Shown here: piece by piece, positions 8,021 to 16,121 of the stretch
How the letters are laid out: each line of letters begins with the position of its first letter
Position numbering within the stretch: the stretch's first letter is position 1
Assembly: GCF_042492175.1 (NCBI RefSeq)
Contig: NZ_CP170453.1
Span: forward strand, 62,001 to 126,000
Length of the DNA: 64,000 nt
DNA from: CAJXSN01 sp947492235
Lineage (GTDB): Bacteria; Pseudomonadota; Alphaproteobacteria; Sphingomonadales; Sphingomonadaceae
Reading direction: 5' to 3'
The notes under the pieces: model-generated
Database searches by the model: none
What the model was told of the DNA's origin: nothing
The model's input: the letters and a program-made list of their open reading frames with translations, nothing else
Position numbers and translations under genes: made by a program

Positions 8021-9172
8021 TCAGGCGCTCTCTAGCATAGCCGACGCTTTTTCGCGCGCTGCGGCATCGACGGCCATCACATCGGCCAGCGATCCGGGCG
8101 CTGCGGGTGTGTAGTCGGTCAGGGTCTGCTCCACCATTACCGCGATCCGGGTGAATGCGATCTTACCGGCGAGAAACGCGGCCACCGCCACTTCATTGGC
8201 AGCATTGAGCACTGCCGGGGCCGCCCCGCCCGCCATCGCGGCATGGCGCGCCAGACGCGTGGCGGGGAAGCGGGTCTCGTCGGGCGCTTCGAATGTCAGC
8301 GAGCCTATTGCGGGCAAATCCAGCGGTTCGCAGGGCGTATCCATCCGGTCAGGCCAAGCAAGGCAGGAGGCAATCGGCACCTTCATGTCCGACGGCCCCA
8401 ATTGCGCCAGCGTCGATCCGTCGCGATATTCGACCATGGAGTGAATGACGCTTTGCGGGTGCACCACGATGCGCAGCCTATCGAGGCCGACGGGGAACAG
8501 GTGATGCGCCTCGATCAGCTCCAGCCCCTTGTTAAACATACTCGCGCTATCGACGCTGATCTTTGCGCCCATATCCCAATTGGGATGCGCCACCGCCTGT
8601 GCCGGAGTGGCCGCTTCCAGCTCGGCCTGCGACCAGGTCCGCAACGGCCCGCCGCTCGCGGTCAGCGTTATCCAGCGCACATCTTCGGTCTTGCCGCCCG
8701 CAAGGCACTGGAAGATCGCGTTGTGTTCAGAATCCACCGGCAGCAATGTCGCGCCATATTTGGCAACGGCGGCGGTCATCACTTCGCCTGCGGAGACCAG
8801 CGCTTCCTTGTTCGCCAGCGCAATGGTGTTGCCCTGCTCTATCGCCGCCATCACCGGCTCCAGCCCCGCGCATCCAACAATCGCGGCAACTGTGATATCG
8901 GCGGTTGTCCGGGCGGCATCGCACAGGGCTGCCGCCCCGCCCGCGCTTTCGATCCCCGATCCCGCCAGCGCCTCGCGCAAATCCGCAAGGCAGCTTTCAT
9001 CCGCCACCACCGCCAGCTCGGCATCGAATTCGCGGGCCAGTCTCGCGAGTTCGCCTGCGCTGCAATTGGCCGTCAGGACTTTGACGTCCCACGCGCTGCG
9101 ATCTTGCCTGACAAGGTCCAGTGTCGATGTGCCGACCGAGCCTGTGGCCCCAAAGATGGAGAGACTGCGCAT
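8021..9172 (-). CDS. dxr: 1-deoxy-D-xylulose 5-phosphate reductoisomerase
   Basis: 383 residues catalysing the NADPH-dependent step from DXP to MEP, the first committed step of non-mevalonate isoprenoid synthesis. The N-terminal nucleotide motif is FGATGSVGTSTLDL. The metal and substrate loops appear as LLPVDSEHNAIFQ and SVDSASMFNKGLELIEA. The gene order cdsA-dxr-rseP differs from E. coli (dxr-uppS-cdsA-rseP) but is common in alphaproteobacteria. It is separated from cdsA by four bases. Confidence 0.95.
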   Translation of the reverse strand: MRSLSIFGATGSVGTSTLDLVRQDRSAWDVKVLTANCSAGELARLAREFDAELAVVADESCLADLREALAGSGIESAGGAAALCDAARTTADITVAAIVGCAGLEPVMAAIEQGNTIALANKEALVSAGEVMTAAVAKYGATLLPVDSEHNAIFQCLAGGKTEDVRWITLTASGGPLRTWSQAELEAATPAQAVAHPNWDMGAKISVDSASMFNKGLELIEAHHLFPVGLDRLRIVVHPQSVIHSMVEYRDGSTLAQLGPSDMKVPIASCLAWPDRMDTPCEPLDLPAIGSLTFEAPDETRFPATRLARHAAMAGGAAPAVLNAANEVAVAAFLAGKIAFTRIAVMVEQTLTDYTPAAPGSLADVMAVDAAAREKASAMLESA

Positions 9173-9176
9173 CGGA

Positions 9177-9887
9177 TCAGGTAAACGTCGCGCCGATAAA
9201 GCCGGCGATCAGCGCCACCGGCAGCAGGCCGTCGGTCCGGTCGAAGAAACCGCCATGGCCGGGGATCAGATTGGAGCTGTCTTTCACTCCCGCTTTGCGC
9301 TTCAGCCAGCTCTGGAAGAAATCGCCGAATTGCGCGGTGATCGCGAGAATCGCGCCGACAACCGCTGCACCGGCGGCATCGGGCCAGGCCACTGCGAACA
9401 GCTCGCCCCACGTCTTGTAGCCGCTGGTGTAGTGAAACGCGCCGACCATCAGGATCAGAAAAACAGCGGCTAACAGCATACCGCCGAAAAGGCCGGCCCA
9501 TGTTTTGGACGGGCTGATCGAGGGCGCGATTTTCGGCCCGCCAATGCCACGGCCCATAAAGTAAGCGCCGACATCGGTCGCAATGACCACGCCCACAGCG
9601 GCGAGCAGATAGTAGGAATCGAGCCCGACAATCACCATCCCGGCCAGCCCGATGTAAAACGCGCCTGCGACAATCCCGGCAATGCGATAGGCCGGATTGT
9701 CGGTCGCCTTCAGAACCAAGCGGACAAATTCCGCAAAAGTGACCAGCGTTACCGCAACCACGAACGCATCGAACCACAGCTCGCCAGCTGCAAACGCGCC
9801 GAACAATACCGCGAGCATGACCAGCGCAGAAACGAGGCGCACGCCCAGATCGCTCTTCTTTTTCGGCTGGACTTCAGCGTCCACCAT
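9177..9887 (-). CDS. cdsA: Phosphatidate cytidylyltransferase
   Basis: 236 residues from an ATG at 9887 (MVDAEVQPKKK). It makes CDP-diacylglycerol from phosphatidate and CTP in the inner membrane and feeds PssA, also in this window. Several hydrophobic helices are visible, and the C-terminal family signature SWLKRKAGVKDSSN followed by PGHGGFFDRTD is complete. The open frame continues upstream into uppS, but that part is uppS in another frame. It overlaps uppS by 14 bases. Confidence 0.93.
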   Translation of the reverse strand: MVDAEVQPKKKSDLGVRLVSALVMLAVLFGAFAAGELWFDAFVVAVTLVTFAEFVRLVLKATDNPAYRIAGIVAGAFYIGLAGMVIVGLDSYYLLAAVGVVIATDVGAYFMGRGIGGPKIAPSISPSKTWAGLFGGMLLAAVFLILMVGAFHYTSGYKTWGELFAVAWPDAAGAAVVGAILAITAQFGDFFQSWLKRKAGVKDSSNLIPGHGGFFDRTDGLLPVALIAGFIGATFT

Positions 9888-10554
9888 AGCGCCGCTCCCT
9901 CTGCGCGAAATCATCGAGCGCCTGCTGCAGATGCTCCGGCGCGAAGTCGGGCCACAGGGTATCGACAAATGCCATCTCGGCATAGGCGGCCTGCCACAGC
10001 AGGAAGTTCGAAAGCCGCACTTCACCACTGGTGCGGATCAGCAGATCGAGCGGCGGTAGATCTGCAGTGTAGAGATGCGCGGCGATGCTTTCTTCGGTCA
10101 CCTCGCCAGACGCCGCGGCCTTGGCAGCTGCCGAGGCAATTTCCTGCTGCGCCCCGTAATTGAGCGCGACGGCCAGCGTATGCGTCCCGCCTGCAGTCTG
10201 CTCCAGAGCATCCTCCAGCATGGCGACGATATCGGGCGCCAATCCCTGCCAGTCGCCGATGATCTTCAGGCGCACATTGTTGGCGACAAACTCCGGCAAA
10301 TCCGATTTGATGAACTTGCGCATCAGGTTCATCAGATCGTCGACCTCTTCTTCGGGCCGCTTCCAGTTTTCGGAGCTGAACGCATAGAGCGTCAGGCAGT
10401 CGATGCCCATATCGCCGACGCTGCGCACCAGCTTGCGCACGGCCTCTACGCCGCGCTGGTGACCGACCGCGCGGGGCAGCCCCTTGCGCTTCGCCCAGCG
10501 GCCATTGCCATCCATGATGATGGCAACGTGGCGTGCATGGTTTTCGTCAGTCAA
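9874..10554 (-). CDS. uppS: Undecaprenyl diphosphate synthase (cis-prenyltransferase)
   Basis: 226 residues. The enzyme extends farnesyl diphosphate with isopentenyl diphosphate to the C55 carrier lipid for peptidoglycan and polysaccharide export. The catalytic aspartate is D15 in IIMDGNGRWAKRKG, followed by GHQRG. The C-terminal RTSGEVRLSNFLLWQ block is complete. At 226 residues it is slightly short but intact. It is translationally linked to cdsA by a 14-base overlap. Confidence 0.95.
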   Translation of the reverse strand: MTDENHARHVAIIMDGNGRWAKRKGLPRAVGHQRGVEAVRKLVRSVGDMGIDCLTLYAFSSENWKRPEEEVDDLMNLMRKFIKSDLPEFVANNVRLKIIGDWQGLAPDIVAMLEDALEQTAGGTHTLAVALNYGAQQEIASAAAKAAASGEVTEESIAAHLYTADLPPLDLLIRTSGEVRLSNFLLWQAAYAEMAFVDTLWPDFAPEHLQQALDDFAQRERRYGGR

Positions 10555-10557
10555 AAG

Positions 10558-10658
10558 CCCCCTCCTCTTCAGAGGAGGGGGTTTGGGGGTGGTGCAAGGC
10601 GCAATCGCTGCTGGCGCAGCGCAACCACCCCTCGATCCCCTCCTTTGAAAAGGAGGGG
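10558..10658. repeat. REP-like paired hairpin element between frr and uppS
   Basis: Two near-identical hairpins face each other. CCCCCTCCTCT/AGAGGAGGGGG lies at 10558-10581 and CCCCTCCTTT/AAAGGAGGGG at 10637-10658. Between them, GGGGTGGTGCAA and GCAACCACCCC form an inner inverted repeat. The whole resembles a bacterial interspersed (REP-type) element. It may partly terminate or stabilise the mRNA between frr and uppS. Confidence 0.7.
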
Positions 10659-10677
10659 AGGAAAACGCCGGACGCGT

Positions 10678-11235
10678 TCACTGGGTCAGGATTTCCTTTT
10701 CCTTCGCCTCTGCGGCGGTGTCGGCATCGGCGACATATTTATCGGTCAGCTTCTGGACCTCGTCCTCGGACCGCTTGCGCTCGTCTTCGGAAATTTCCTT
10801 CTTCTTCTCGTCTTCCTTCAGCGCTTCCATCCCGTCGCGGCGGACATTGCGGATCGCGATTTTCGCGTTCTCGGCATAGGAGCCTGCCAGCTTGGCCAGT
10901 TCCTTGCGGCGCTCCTCGGTCAGATCGGGCATGGGCAAGCGCACGGTCTGGCCGTCAGTCATGGGGTTGAGGCCCAGATTGGCCTTGGAAATGCCCTTCT
11001 CCACCGCGCTCACATTGCTCTTGTCCCACACCTGCACGCTCAGCATGCGCGGCTCCGGGGCGGAGACGGTGGCGACCTGGCTCAGCGGCATCATCGAGCC
11101 ATAGACTTCGCATACGACGGGATCGAGCAGGCTGGTGTTGGCGCGGCCCGTGCGCAGACCGCCCAGATCGCCTTTCAGGCTCTCAACAGCGCCCTGCATC
11201 CGGCGTTCGATATCGGCTTTGTCAAATTTGGCCAT
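10678..11235 (-). CDS. frr: Ribosome recycling factor
   Basis: 185 residues, exactly the family size. The protein splits post-termination ribosomes together with EF-G. Characteristic segments are LGGLRTGRANTSLLDPV near residue 25 and the charged helix AIRNVRRDGMEALKEDEKK near residue 130. It lies 42 bases downstream of pyrH, as in nearly all bacteria. Confidence 0.96.
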   Translation of the reverse strand: MAKFDKADIERRMQGAVESLKGDLGGLRTGRANTSLLDPVVCEVYGSMMPLSQVATVSAPEPRMLSVQVWDKSNVSAVEKGISKANLGLNPMTDGQTVRLPMPDLTEERRKELAKLAGSYAENAKIAIRNVRRDGMEALKEDEKKKEISEDERKRSEDEVQKLTDKYVADADTAAEAKEKEILTQ

Positions 11236-11277
11236 GTCAGGCTCTCCGGTTCCTCGTCGTTTTTTACTGGGTCGTTT

Positions 11278-11991
11278 TTACTGGACGATTGTCTGCGTGC
11301 CCTCGCCATTCAGGATGCGGGCCAGATTGCCCTTCTCCCGGATCGAGAACACTACAATCGGTATCTGGTTATCGCGGCACAGCGCCACGGCAGAGGCATC
11401 CATCACTTTCAGATTATCTGCCAGCACGCGGTCGTAACCCACGGTATCGAAACGCTTCGCATCAGCGTTCTTCTTGGGGTCGCTGTCATAAACCCCGTCC
11501 ACGCTGGTGCCTTTCAACAAGGCATCGCAGCGCATTTCCGCCGCGCGCAGGGCTGCACCGCTGTCGGTGGTAAAGTACGGCGCGCCCACGCCCGCTGCAA
11601 AGATAACGATGCGCCCCTTTTCCAGATGGCGCTCGGCGCGCCGGCGGATCACCGGCTCGCACACCTTGTCCATCTCGATGGCGGATTGCACGCGGGTCGG
11701 CACGCCCAGCTGCTCCAGCGCATTTTGCATGGCGAGCGCGTTCATCACCGTGGCGAGCATGCCCATATAGTCGGCCTGCGCCCGGTCCATCCCCTGCGCC
11801 GCGCCGGCCATCCCGCGAAAGATATTGCCTCCGCCAATGACAAGGCAGATTTCGAGGCCGGTATCCTTGGCCGCCTTCACTTCCTGCGCCAGCTCGGCGA
11901 CGAAAGCGGGATCGATGCCAAAGTCCTGATCGCCCATCAGCACCTCGCCCGAAAGTTTCAGAAGGACGCGTTTGGCAGTGGTCAGAGGCAT
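11278..11991 (-). CDS. pyrH: Uridylate kinase (UMP kinase)
   Basis: 237 residues of the amino-acid-kinase fold that phosphorylates UMP to UDP. Family blocks are VLLKLSGEVLMGDQDFGID at the N-terminus, CLVIGGGNIFRG near residue 52, and VDGVYDSDPKKNADAKRF near residue 160. It is followed by frr. The usual neighbour tsf is separated from it here by a gene on the other strand, so pyrH needs its own promoter in the 84 bases between 11992 and 12075. Confidence 0.95.
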   Translation of the reverse strand: MPLTTAKRVLLKLSGEVLMGDQDFGIDPAFVAELAQEVKAAKDTGLEICLVIGGGNIFRGMAGAAQGMDRAQADYMGMLATVMNALAMQNALEQLGVPTRVQSAIEMDKVCEPVIRRRAERHLEKGRIVIFAAGVGAPYFTTDSGAALRAAEMRCDALLKGTSVDGVYDSDPKKNADAKRFDTVGYDRVLADNLKVMDASAVALCRDNQIPIVVFSIREKGNLARILNGEGTQTIVQ

Positions 11992-12075
11992 GGGGCGCGG
12001 GTTTTCCGTGTTGCTGTAAGGCTGCGCGGTCCTTAGCCATGAAGAGTGAGACGCGCAAAGGGAAAGCCAAGTCGG

Positions 12076-12897
12076 ATGTTGCGGAGATGGCTATTGCTCG
12101 CCTTCGCGGCATTGACCGTCACGGCCATAGGCAAAATGTCGCATGATACGATGGCTCAACCAGTCATCCGTACGATCACGCTGCCAATGCAGTTGTCTCA
12201 CACACCCGACCGGCGCATCGTTCTGCTTGCCGATATTCATGTCGCGGGACCTGACATGCCCCCATCCCGCCTCACAGAGATTGTTGCGCAGGTTGGCGAG
12301 CTCGAGCCTGACATAGTGCTCTTCGCCGGAGACTTCGTGAGCGATAAGCGAACAGCCACGCGGCATTATCCGGTCGGAGAGGCACTTGCTCCTCTCGCCG
12401 GGTTGCCGGCCTCCGCAGTAAAGCTGGCCGTGCCCGGAAATCACGACCATTGGCGCGATGTGGAGGCTATCGAAGAGGCGTTGGTACAGCACCGGATTGG
12501 CATGTTACGCAACGAAGTGTCCAATGTCGGCGGGCTGCTCGTCGCAGGCCTCGACGACGACTTTACCGGACGCGCGAGGCTCGCCGATGTTCTGACCCAG
12601 TTAGAACCGTTCGGGGGACGGGCACTGTTCCTCAGCCACAGCCCTGACCCCTTCGCGCAGCTGCCGCCCGGCAGTGGCATCATGCTGGCGGGGCATACCC
12701 ATTGCGGTCAGATCGGCTGGCCGTGGGGCGGAGCACCAGCGACAATGTCGCGATACGGGGACCGGTACGCTTGCGGAGTGGTTCGTGAGAACGGCAACAC
12801 CCTCGTCGTAAGCTCTGGGCTTGGCACCAGCATTCTACCGGTGAGGATGTTCACCCGGCCAGAAATTTGGGTGATCGATCTGGTCCCGCCGAAATGA
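12076..12897 (+). CDS. Membrane-anchored metallophosphoesterase (YaeI/YkuE-like)
   Basis: 273 residues. A short Arg-rich start and hydrophobic helix (residues 4-18) anchor or export it. All calcineurin-type metal motifs are present: LADIHVAG (D53, H55), AGDFVSD (D86), GNHDHW (N122, H123), HSPDP and GHTHCGQIG. Relatives act on phosphodiesters, including lipid A precursors, but the substrate here is unknown. A GTG at 12046 would add ten basic residues; the ATG at 12076 follows AAGGGAAAG and is preferred. It is inserted opposite to the tsf-pyrH transcripts. Confidence 0.83.
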   Translation: MLRRWLLLAFAALTVTAIGKMSHDTMAQPVIRTITLPMQLSHTPDRRIVLLADIHVAGPDMPPSRLTEIVAQVGELEPDIVLFAGDFVSDKRTATRHYPVGEALAPLAGLPASAVKLAVPGNHDHWRDVEAIEEALVQHRIGMLRNEVSNVGGLLVAGLDDDFTGRARLADVLTQLEPFGGRALFLSHSPDPFAQLPPGSGIMLAGHTHCGQIGWPWGGAPATMSRYGDRYACGVVRENGNTLVVSSGLGTSILPVRMFTRPEIWVIDLVPPK

Positions 12898-12935
12898 AAA
12901 CGCCCGCCAGACCCAATGGTCCAGCGGGCGCTTTT
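12898..12935. terminator. Bidirectional terminator between the phosphoesterase and tsf
   Basis: CGCCCGC and GCGGGCG pair, with an inner GACC-CAAT-GGTC hairpin, and A/T runs lie on both sides. It directly follows the phosphoesterase stop and lies 24 bases after the end of tsf on the minus strand. Confidence 0.85.
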
Positions 12936-12958
12936 CAAAGCAAGCAATCGCCTAAGAA

Positions 12959-13885
12959 TTAGCCCTTCAGCGTCGCAGCAACCTCGGCTGCGAAATCTTC
13001 CTGCTTCTTCTCGATGCCTTCGCCGAGCTGGAAGCGGACATAGTCCTTCAACACGATGGTCTTGCCGGCATCCTTGCCAGCCTTGGCCACCACGTCGGCG
13101 ATCGGGGTCTTGTTGTCGATCACGAACAGCTGCGAGAGGAGAGCGTTTTCCTTGGCAAACTTCTTGATCGCGCCTTCGACCATCTTTTCCTGCACGTTTT
13201 CAGGCTTGCCGCTTTCGGCTGCCTTTTCCTGTGCAATCGCGCGTTCGCGCTCGATCACGTCTGCGTCGAGGCCGTCTGCGTCCAGCGCCTGCGGGAAGGC
13301 AGCGGCAATGTGCATGGCCAGCTGCTTGCCCAGCGGCTCCAGCACGTCGGCACCGGCATCGCTTTCCAGCGCGACCAGAACACCGATCTTGCCAAGGTTA
13401 GCCGCAGCAGCGTTGTGCATATAGGGCACGACCATACCGCTGGAGACAGACACGCTCTTCATCCGGCGGATCTGCTGGTTCTCGCCAATGGTGGCCACGT
13501 TATCGGTCAGCTTGTCGGCCACGGTGCCGCCGCCGGGATATTCCATACCCTTCAGCGCTTCGACATCGTCGCTATCGGCCTTGAGGCCGGTTTCGGTGAC
13601 CTTGCGGACGAAATCCTGGAACTGGTCGTTCTTCGCAACGAAGTCTGTTTCGGAATTCACTTCGACTGCGACACCATTGGTGCCTTCCACAGCGACGCCC
13701 ACCAGCCCTTCGGCAGCGGTGCGGCTGGATTTCTTCTGTGCAGCGGCGAGGCCTTTTGCGCGCAGAGCGTCAACAGCGGCTTCGATGTCGCCGCCGGTTT
13801 CGGTCAGCGCCTTCTTGGCGTCCATCATGCCCGCGCCGGTCTTTTCGCGCAGGGTCTTTACATCGGCGATAGAAAAATCGGCCAT
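12959..13885 (-). CDS. tsf: Elongation factor Ts
   Basis: 308 residues from the ATG at 13885 (MADFSIADVKTLREKTGAG). It exchanges GDP for GTP on EF-Tu. The KALTETGGDIEAA and FVAKNDQFQDFV blocks and the ALESDAGAD segment are typical. The open frame extends 22 codons upstream, but that stretch is repetitive leader sequence and not conserved. It lies 128 bases downstream of rpsB and ends at a bidirectional terminator, so rpsB-tsf form a unit cut off from pyrH. Confidence 0.96.
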   Translation of the reverse strand: MADFSIADVKTLREKTGAGMMDAKKALTETGGDIEAAVDALRAKGLAAAQKKSSRTAAEGLVGVAVEGTNGVAVEVNSETDFVAKNDQFQDFVRKVTETGLKADSDDVEALKGMEYPGGGTVADKLTDNVATIGENQQIRRMKSVSVSSGMVVPYMHNAAAANLGKIGVLVALESDAGADVLEPLGKQLAMHIAAAFPQALDADGLDADVIERERAIAQEKAAESGKPENVQEKMVEGAIKKFAKENALLSQLFVIDNKTPIADVVAKAGKDAGKTIVLKDYVRFQLGEGIEKKQEDFAAEVAATLKG

Positions 13886-14013
13886 GTCATCAATTCCTTG
13901 AGTTTGAATTGGGGAGGTTTGAATTGGGGGATACAGCTGACGGGGCCGCACAATGCAGCCCCGCCTCGCATAGTCTGTGAACGGGTGGCCTGTTCAGCCT
14001 CCCGAATAAAAGG

Positions 14014-14751
14014 TCAGGCGGCCGCTTCGGCTGGCGGATTGAGCATCTCGCCTGCTTCGTCGTTCTTGCCCTTCTTGCCCGCTGCCGCCGCTTCACCGAA
14101 CGCTTCGGAGTAGAGACGCACAGCGCGGGCTGCATCGTCATTGCCCGGGACAGGGAAAGCGATGCCGTTGGGATCGACATTGGTGTCGAGAATGCCGACG
14201 ACCGGAATGCCCAGAACGTTGGCTTCCTTGATCGCCAGGTCTTCCTTGTTGGCGTCGATCACGATCATGACATCGGGAATGCCGCCCATATCGCGGATGC
14301 CGCCAAGGGACAGTTCCAGCTTGTCGCGCTTGCGCGTCAGCTGCAGGACTTCCTTCTTGGTCAGGCCGCTGGTGTCGCCCGACAGCTGCTCTTCAAGCGT
14401 TTTGAGTTCCTTGATCGAACCGGAAATCGTCTTCCAGTTGGTGAGCATGCCGCCCAGCCAGCGGTGGTTGACGAAGTGCTGGCCGCTCATCCGGGCCGCT
14501 TCTGCCATCGGTTCCTGCGCCTGACGCTTGGTGCCGACAAACAGAACCTTGCCGCCTGCTGCGGCGGTGGAGGCGACGAAGTCGAGCGCGCGCGCCATCA
14601 GGGGCACTGTCTGCGACAGGTCGATAATGTGAACACCGTTGCGAGCGCCGAAAATATACGGCTTCATGCGCGGGTTCCAGCGGTGGGTCTGGTGGCCGAA
14701 ATGGGCCCCGGCCTCGATCAATTGCTGCATCGTGACGGTAGGTGCCGCCAT
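14014..14751 (-). CDS. rpsB: 30S ribosomal protein S2
   Basis: 245 residues from the ATG at 14751 (MAAPTVTMQQLIEAGAHFGH). Further marks are WNPRMKPYIFGARNGVHIIDL and VIDANKEDLAIKEAN. The C-terminus carries a short alanine/lysine-rich tail. An extended upstream frame is rejected because the family starts here. About 75 bases upstream the minus strand reads CACTATATACC, a possible -10 box without a clear -35. Confidence 0.96.
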   Translation of the reverse strand: MAAPTVTMQQLIEAGAHFGHQTHRWNPRMKPYIFGARNGVHIIDLSQTVPLMARALDFVASTAAAGGKVLFVGTKRQAQEPMAEAARMSGQHFVNHRWLGGMLTNWKTISGSIKELKTLEEQLSGDTSGLTKKEVLQLTRKRDKLELSLGGIRDMGGIPDVMIVIDANKEDLAIKEANVLGIPVVGILDTNVDPNGIAFPVPGNDDAARAVRLYSEAFGEAAAAGKKGKNDEAGEMLNPPAEAAA

Positions 14752-14972
14752 AGTAAAATTCCTTTCCGGTTGTGCCTCTGGAAAGCGAGTGACCCGTGCG
14801 GAGATCCCGCAAACGAGCACCGGTATATAGTGCTTTCCATGTGGATTTCCCGGCGGAGATTGACTGCGGAAATGCGGCCATTCCCGGCGGGATGCGGCCC
14901 TTTAGCGCTGTGTTGGTGAGAAATCCAGCCTCAATTCGTCGCATAAGGGATTCCACTCATCGGGAATTCCCC

Positions 14973-14998
14973 TTGACAGGGCGGAACAAATAGAGAAC
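14973..14998 (+). promoter_or_regulatory. Putative SOS promoter: TTGACA -35 with an overlapping LexA box GAAC-N7-GAAC
   Basis: TTGACA lies at 14973-14978. The direct repeat GAAC (14984-14987), seven bases, GAAC (14995-14998) matches the alphaproteobacterial LexA operator (GTTC-N7-GTTC read on the other strand). A LexA dimer here would block the -35/-10 interval. The -10 is weak (AACATG at a 17-base spacing). The nearest plus-strand gene starts at 15097; rpsB lies 230 bases away in the other direction. LexA assignment is inference from the motif. Confidence 0.6.
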
Positions 14999-15096
14999 AT
15001 GGTGTTCTTCAAGGGAACAGATTGCACACTGTAACTGTTTCTCCACAAATATCCACAGGCTTTCGACAGGCTTGTGCAGTTTGAAGAGACCGAGAA

Positions 15097-15318
15097 ATGA
15101 TGATTACGATTGCCCTGTTCGCCATTTTCGCCGCTGCCTTTGGTGCAAGCGTGCTTTCGCTGGCCGACACGCTGGTGCGTGGCCGCAACGCTTATGCTGG
15201 TTTGAAGGCTGAACAGGTCAAGACGCAGCGGCCGGTGCCCTGCCGGGTTATTCGTCCGGCGTCGTTCCGTCAGAACCCGCAAGGCGGGTCGGCCCCTTCG
15301 CTGAAGTTTGCCGCTTGA
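15097..15318 (+). CDS. Small single-span membrane protein, possibly SOS-induced
   Basis: 73 residues. Residues 2-24 form one hydrophobic helix (ITIALFAIFAAAFGASVLSL), followed by a basic cytoplasmic tail (LVRGRNAYAGLKAEQVKTQR). A purine-rich GAAGAGACCGAGAA precedes the ATG. It lies about 100 bases downstream of a LexA-type box. Its last 71 bases overlap the 3' end of pssA on the other strand. I recognise no named family. Size, topology and the box recall SOS-controlled division inhibitors such as SidA of Caulobacter, but there is no sequence proof. Confidence 0.55.
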   Translation: MMITIALFAIFAAAFGASVLSLADTLVRGRNAYAGLKAEQVKTQRPVPCRVIRPASFRQNPQGGSAPSLKFAA

Positions 15319-16096
15319 TCCGCGCATATTTCAGCCACGCATAGGGCATCAGGGCCAGATAGCCGACGCTGATAACGGCGAGAGTCCACCAGGGCTCCAC
15401 CAGCAATGCGGCAAACAGGATGCCGACAAACAGGATCAGCTCCAGACGCACATTGCGCCGTGGCCTGATCGACATCCAGCTGAGCGTTGCGGTGTTGGAA
15501 ATCATGAAGAACGCGATCACCGTCATCCACGGGCCGGCCACCCACGGGTCGCGGAGCCACTCCCAACCCCCGGCCAGCCAGAGATAAATCGGCAGAAACG
15601 CCAGCCCCGCCCCGACAGGCGCGGGAATGCCGGTGAGGAAGCCAGCCGATTTGTGCGGCTGATGATCGACATCGATCTGGGCGTTGAACCGCGCAAGGCG
15701 CAGGGCGCACGCCACTGCGAAAGCGAGCGAGGCAAACCACCCGAGATTGGGCACCGCCTGCAGCGACCAAAGATAGAGAATAATCGCCGGAGCCATCCCG
15801 AAGGACAGCGAATCGGCCAGACTGTCCAGTTCCGCCCCAAAGCGCGATTGCGCCTTGAGCATCCGCGCGACGCGGCCATCCATCCCGTCCAGAACACCGG
15901 CCAGAACGATGGCGAGCAAGGCTTCGCGCCAATCGCCCGTTATCGCGAACCGGATGCCGGTCAGCCCGGAACACAGCGCGGCCGCAGTGATGGCATTGGG
16001 CAGAACCGCACGCAGCCTCAGCCCCCCGCCCTGAGGACCGATCGGCTTCTCGTCCTCATCGGCCTTGGGGCCCATGCGTTCGGGTTGCTGTCCGCT
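15248..16096 (-). CDS. pssA: CDP-diacylglycerol--serine O-phosphatidyltransferase
   Basis: About 282 residues. It joins serine to CDP-diacylglycerol to make phosphatidylserine, which the next gene decarboxylates to phosphatidylethanolamine. The CDP-alcohol phosphotransferase motif runs D-G-M-D-G-x-x-A-R, eight residues, G, three, D, three, D near residue 70. Several membrane helices follow. The TTG at 16096 is chosen because GGAAGGA sits six bases before it; an ATG at 16075 has no such site. The start is therefore uncertain by seven codons. The 3' end overlaps a small convergent ORF. Confidence 0.9.
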   Translation of the reverse strand, partial: SGQQPERMGPKADEDEKPIGPQGGGLRLRAVLPNAITAAALCSGLTGIRFAITGDWREALLAIVLAGVLDGMDGRVARMLKAQSRFGAELDSLADSLSFGMAPAIILYLWSLQAVPNLGWFASLAFAVACALRLARFNAQIDVDHQPHKSAGFLTGIPAPVGAGLAFLPIYLWLAGGWEWLRDPWVAGPWMTVIAFFMISNTATLSWMSIRPRRNVRLELILFVGILFAALLVEPWWTLAVISVGYLALMPYAWLKYARIKRQTSAKGPTRLAGSDGTTPDE

Positions 16097-16121
16097 CAAT
16101 GTCGTTCCTTCCCGCAGCCCA

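Noticed and set aside
10075..12036. A 653-codon plus-strand open frame opposite uppS, frr and pyrH
   Set aside because: It is antisense to three unmistakable housekeeping genes, includes the REP-like repeat, and has no recognisable protein features.
14995..15007. Palindrome GAACATGGTGTTC next to the LexA box
   Set aside because: It overlaps the box and is symmetric, but GAAC-N5-GTTC is not the alphaproteobacterial LexA form; kept only as context.
15050..15058. DnaA-box-like TATCCACAG before the small membrane ORF
   Set aside because: A single imperfect nonamer without neighbours, AT-rich unwinding element or origin genes is not evidence for an origin.
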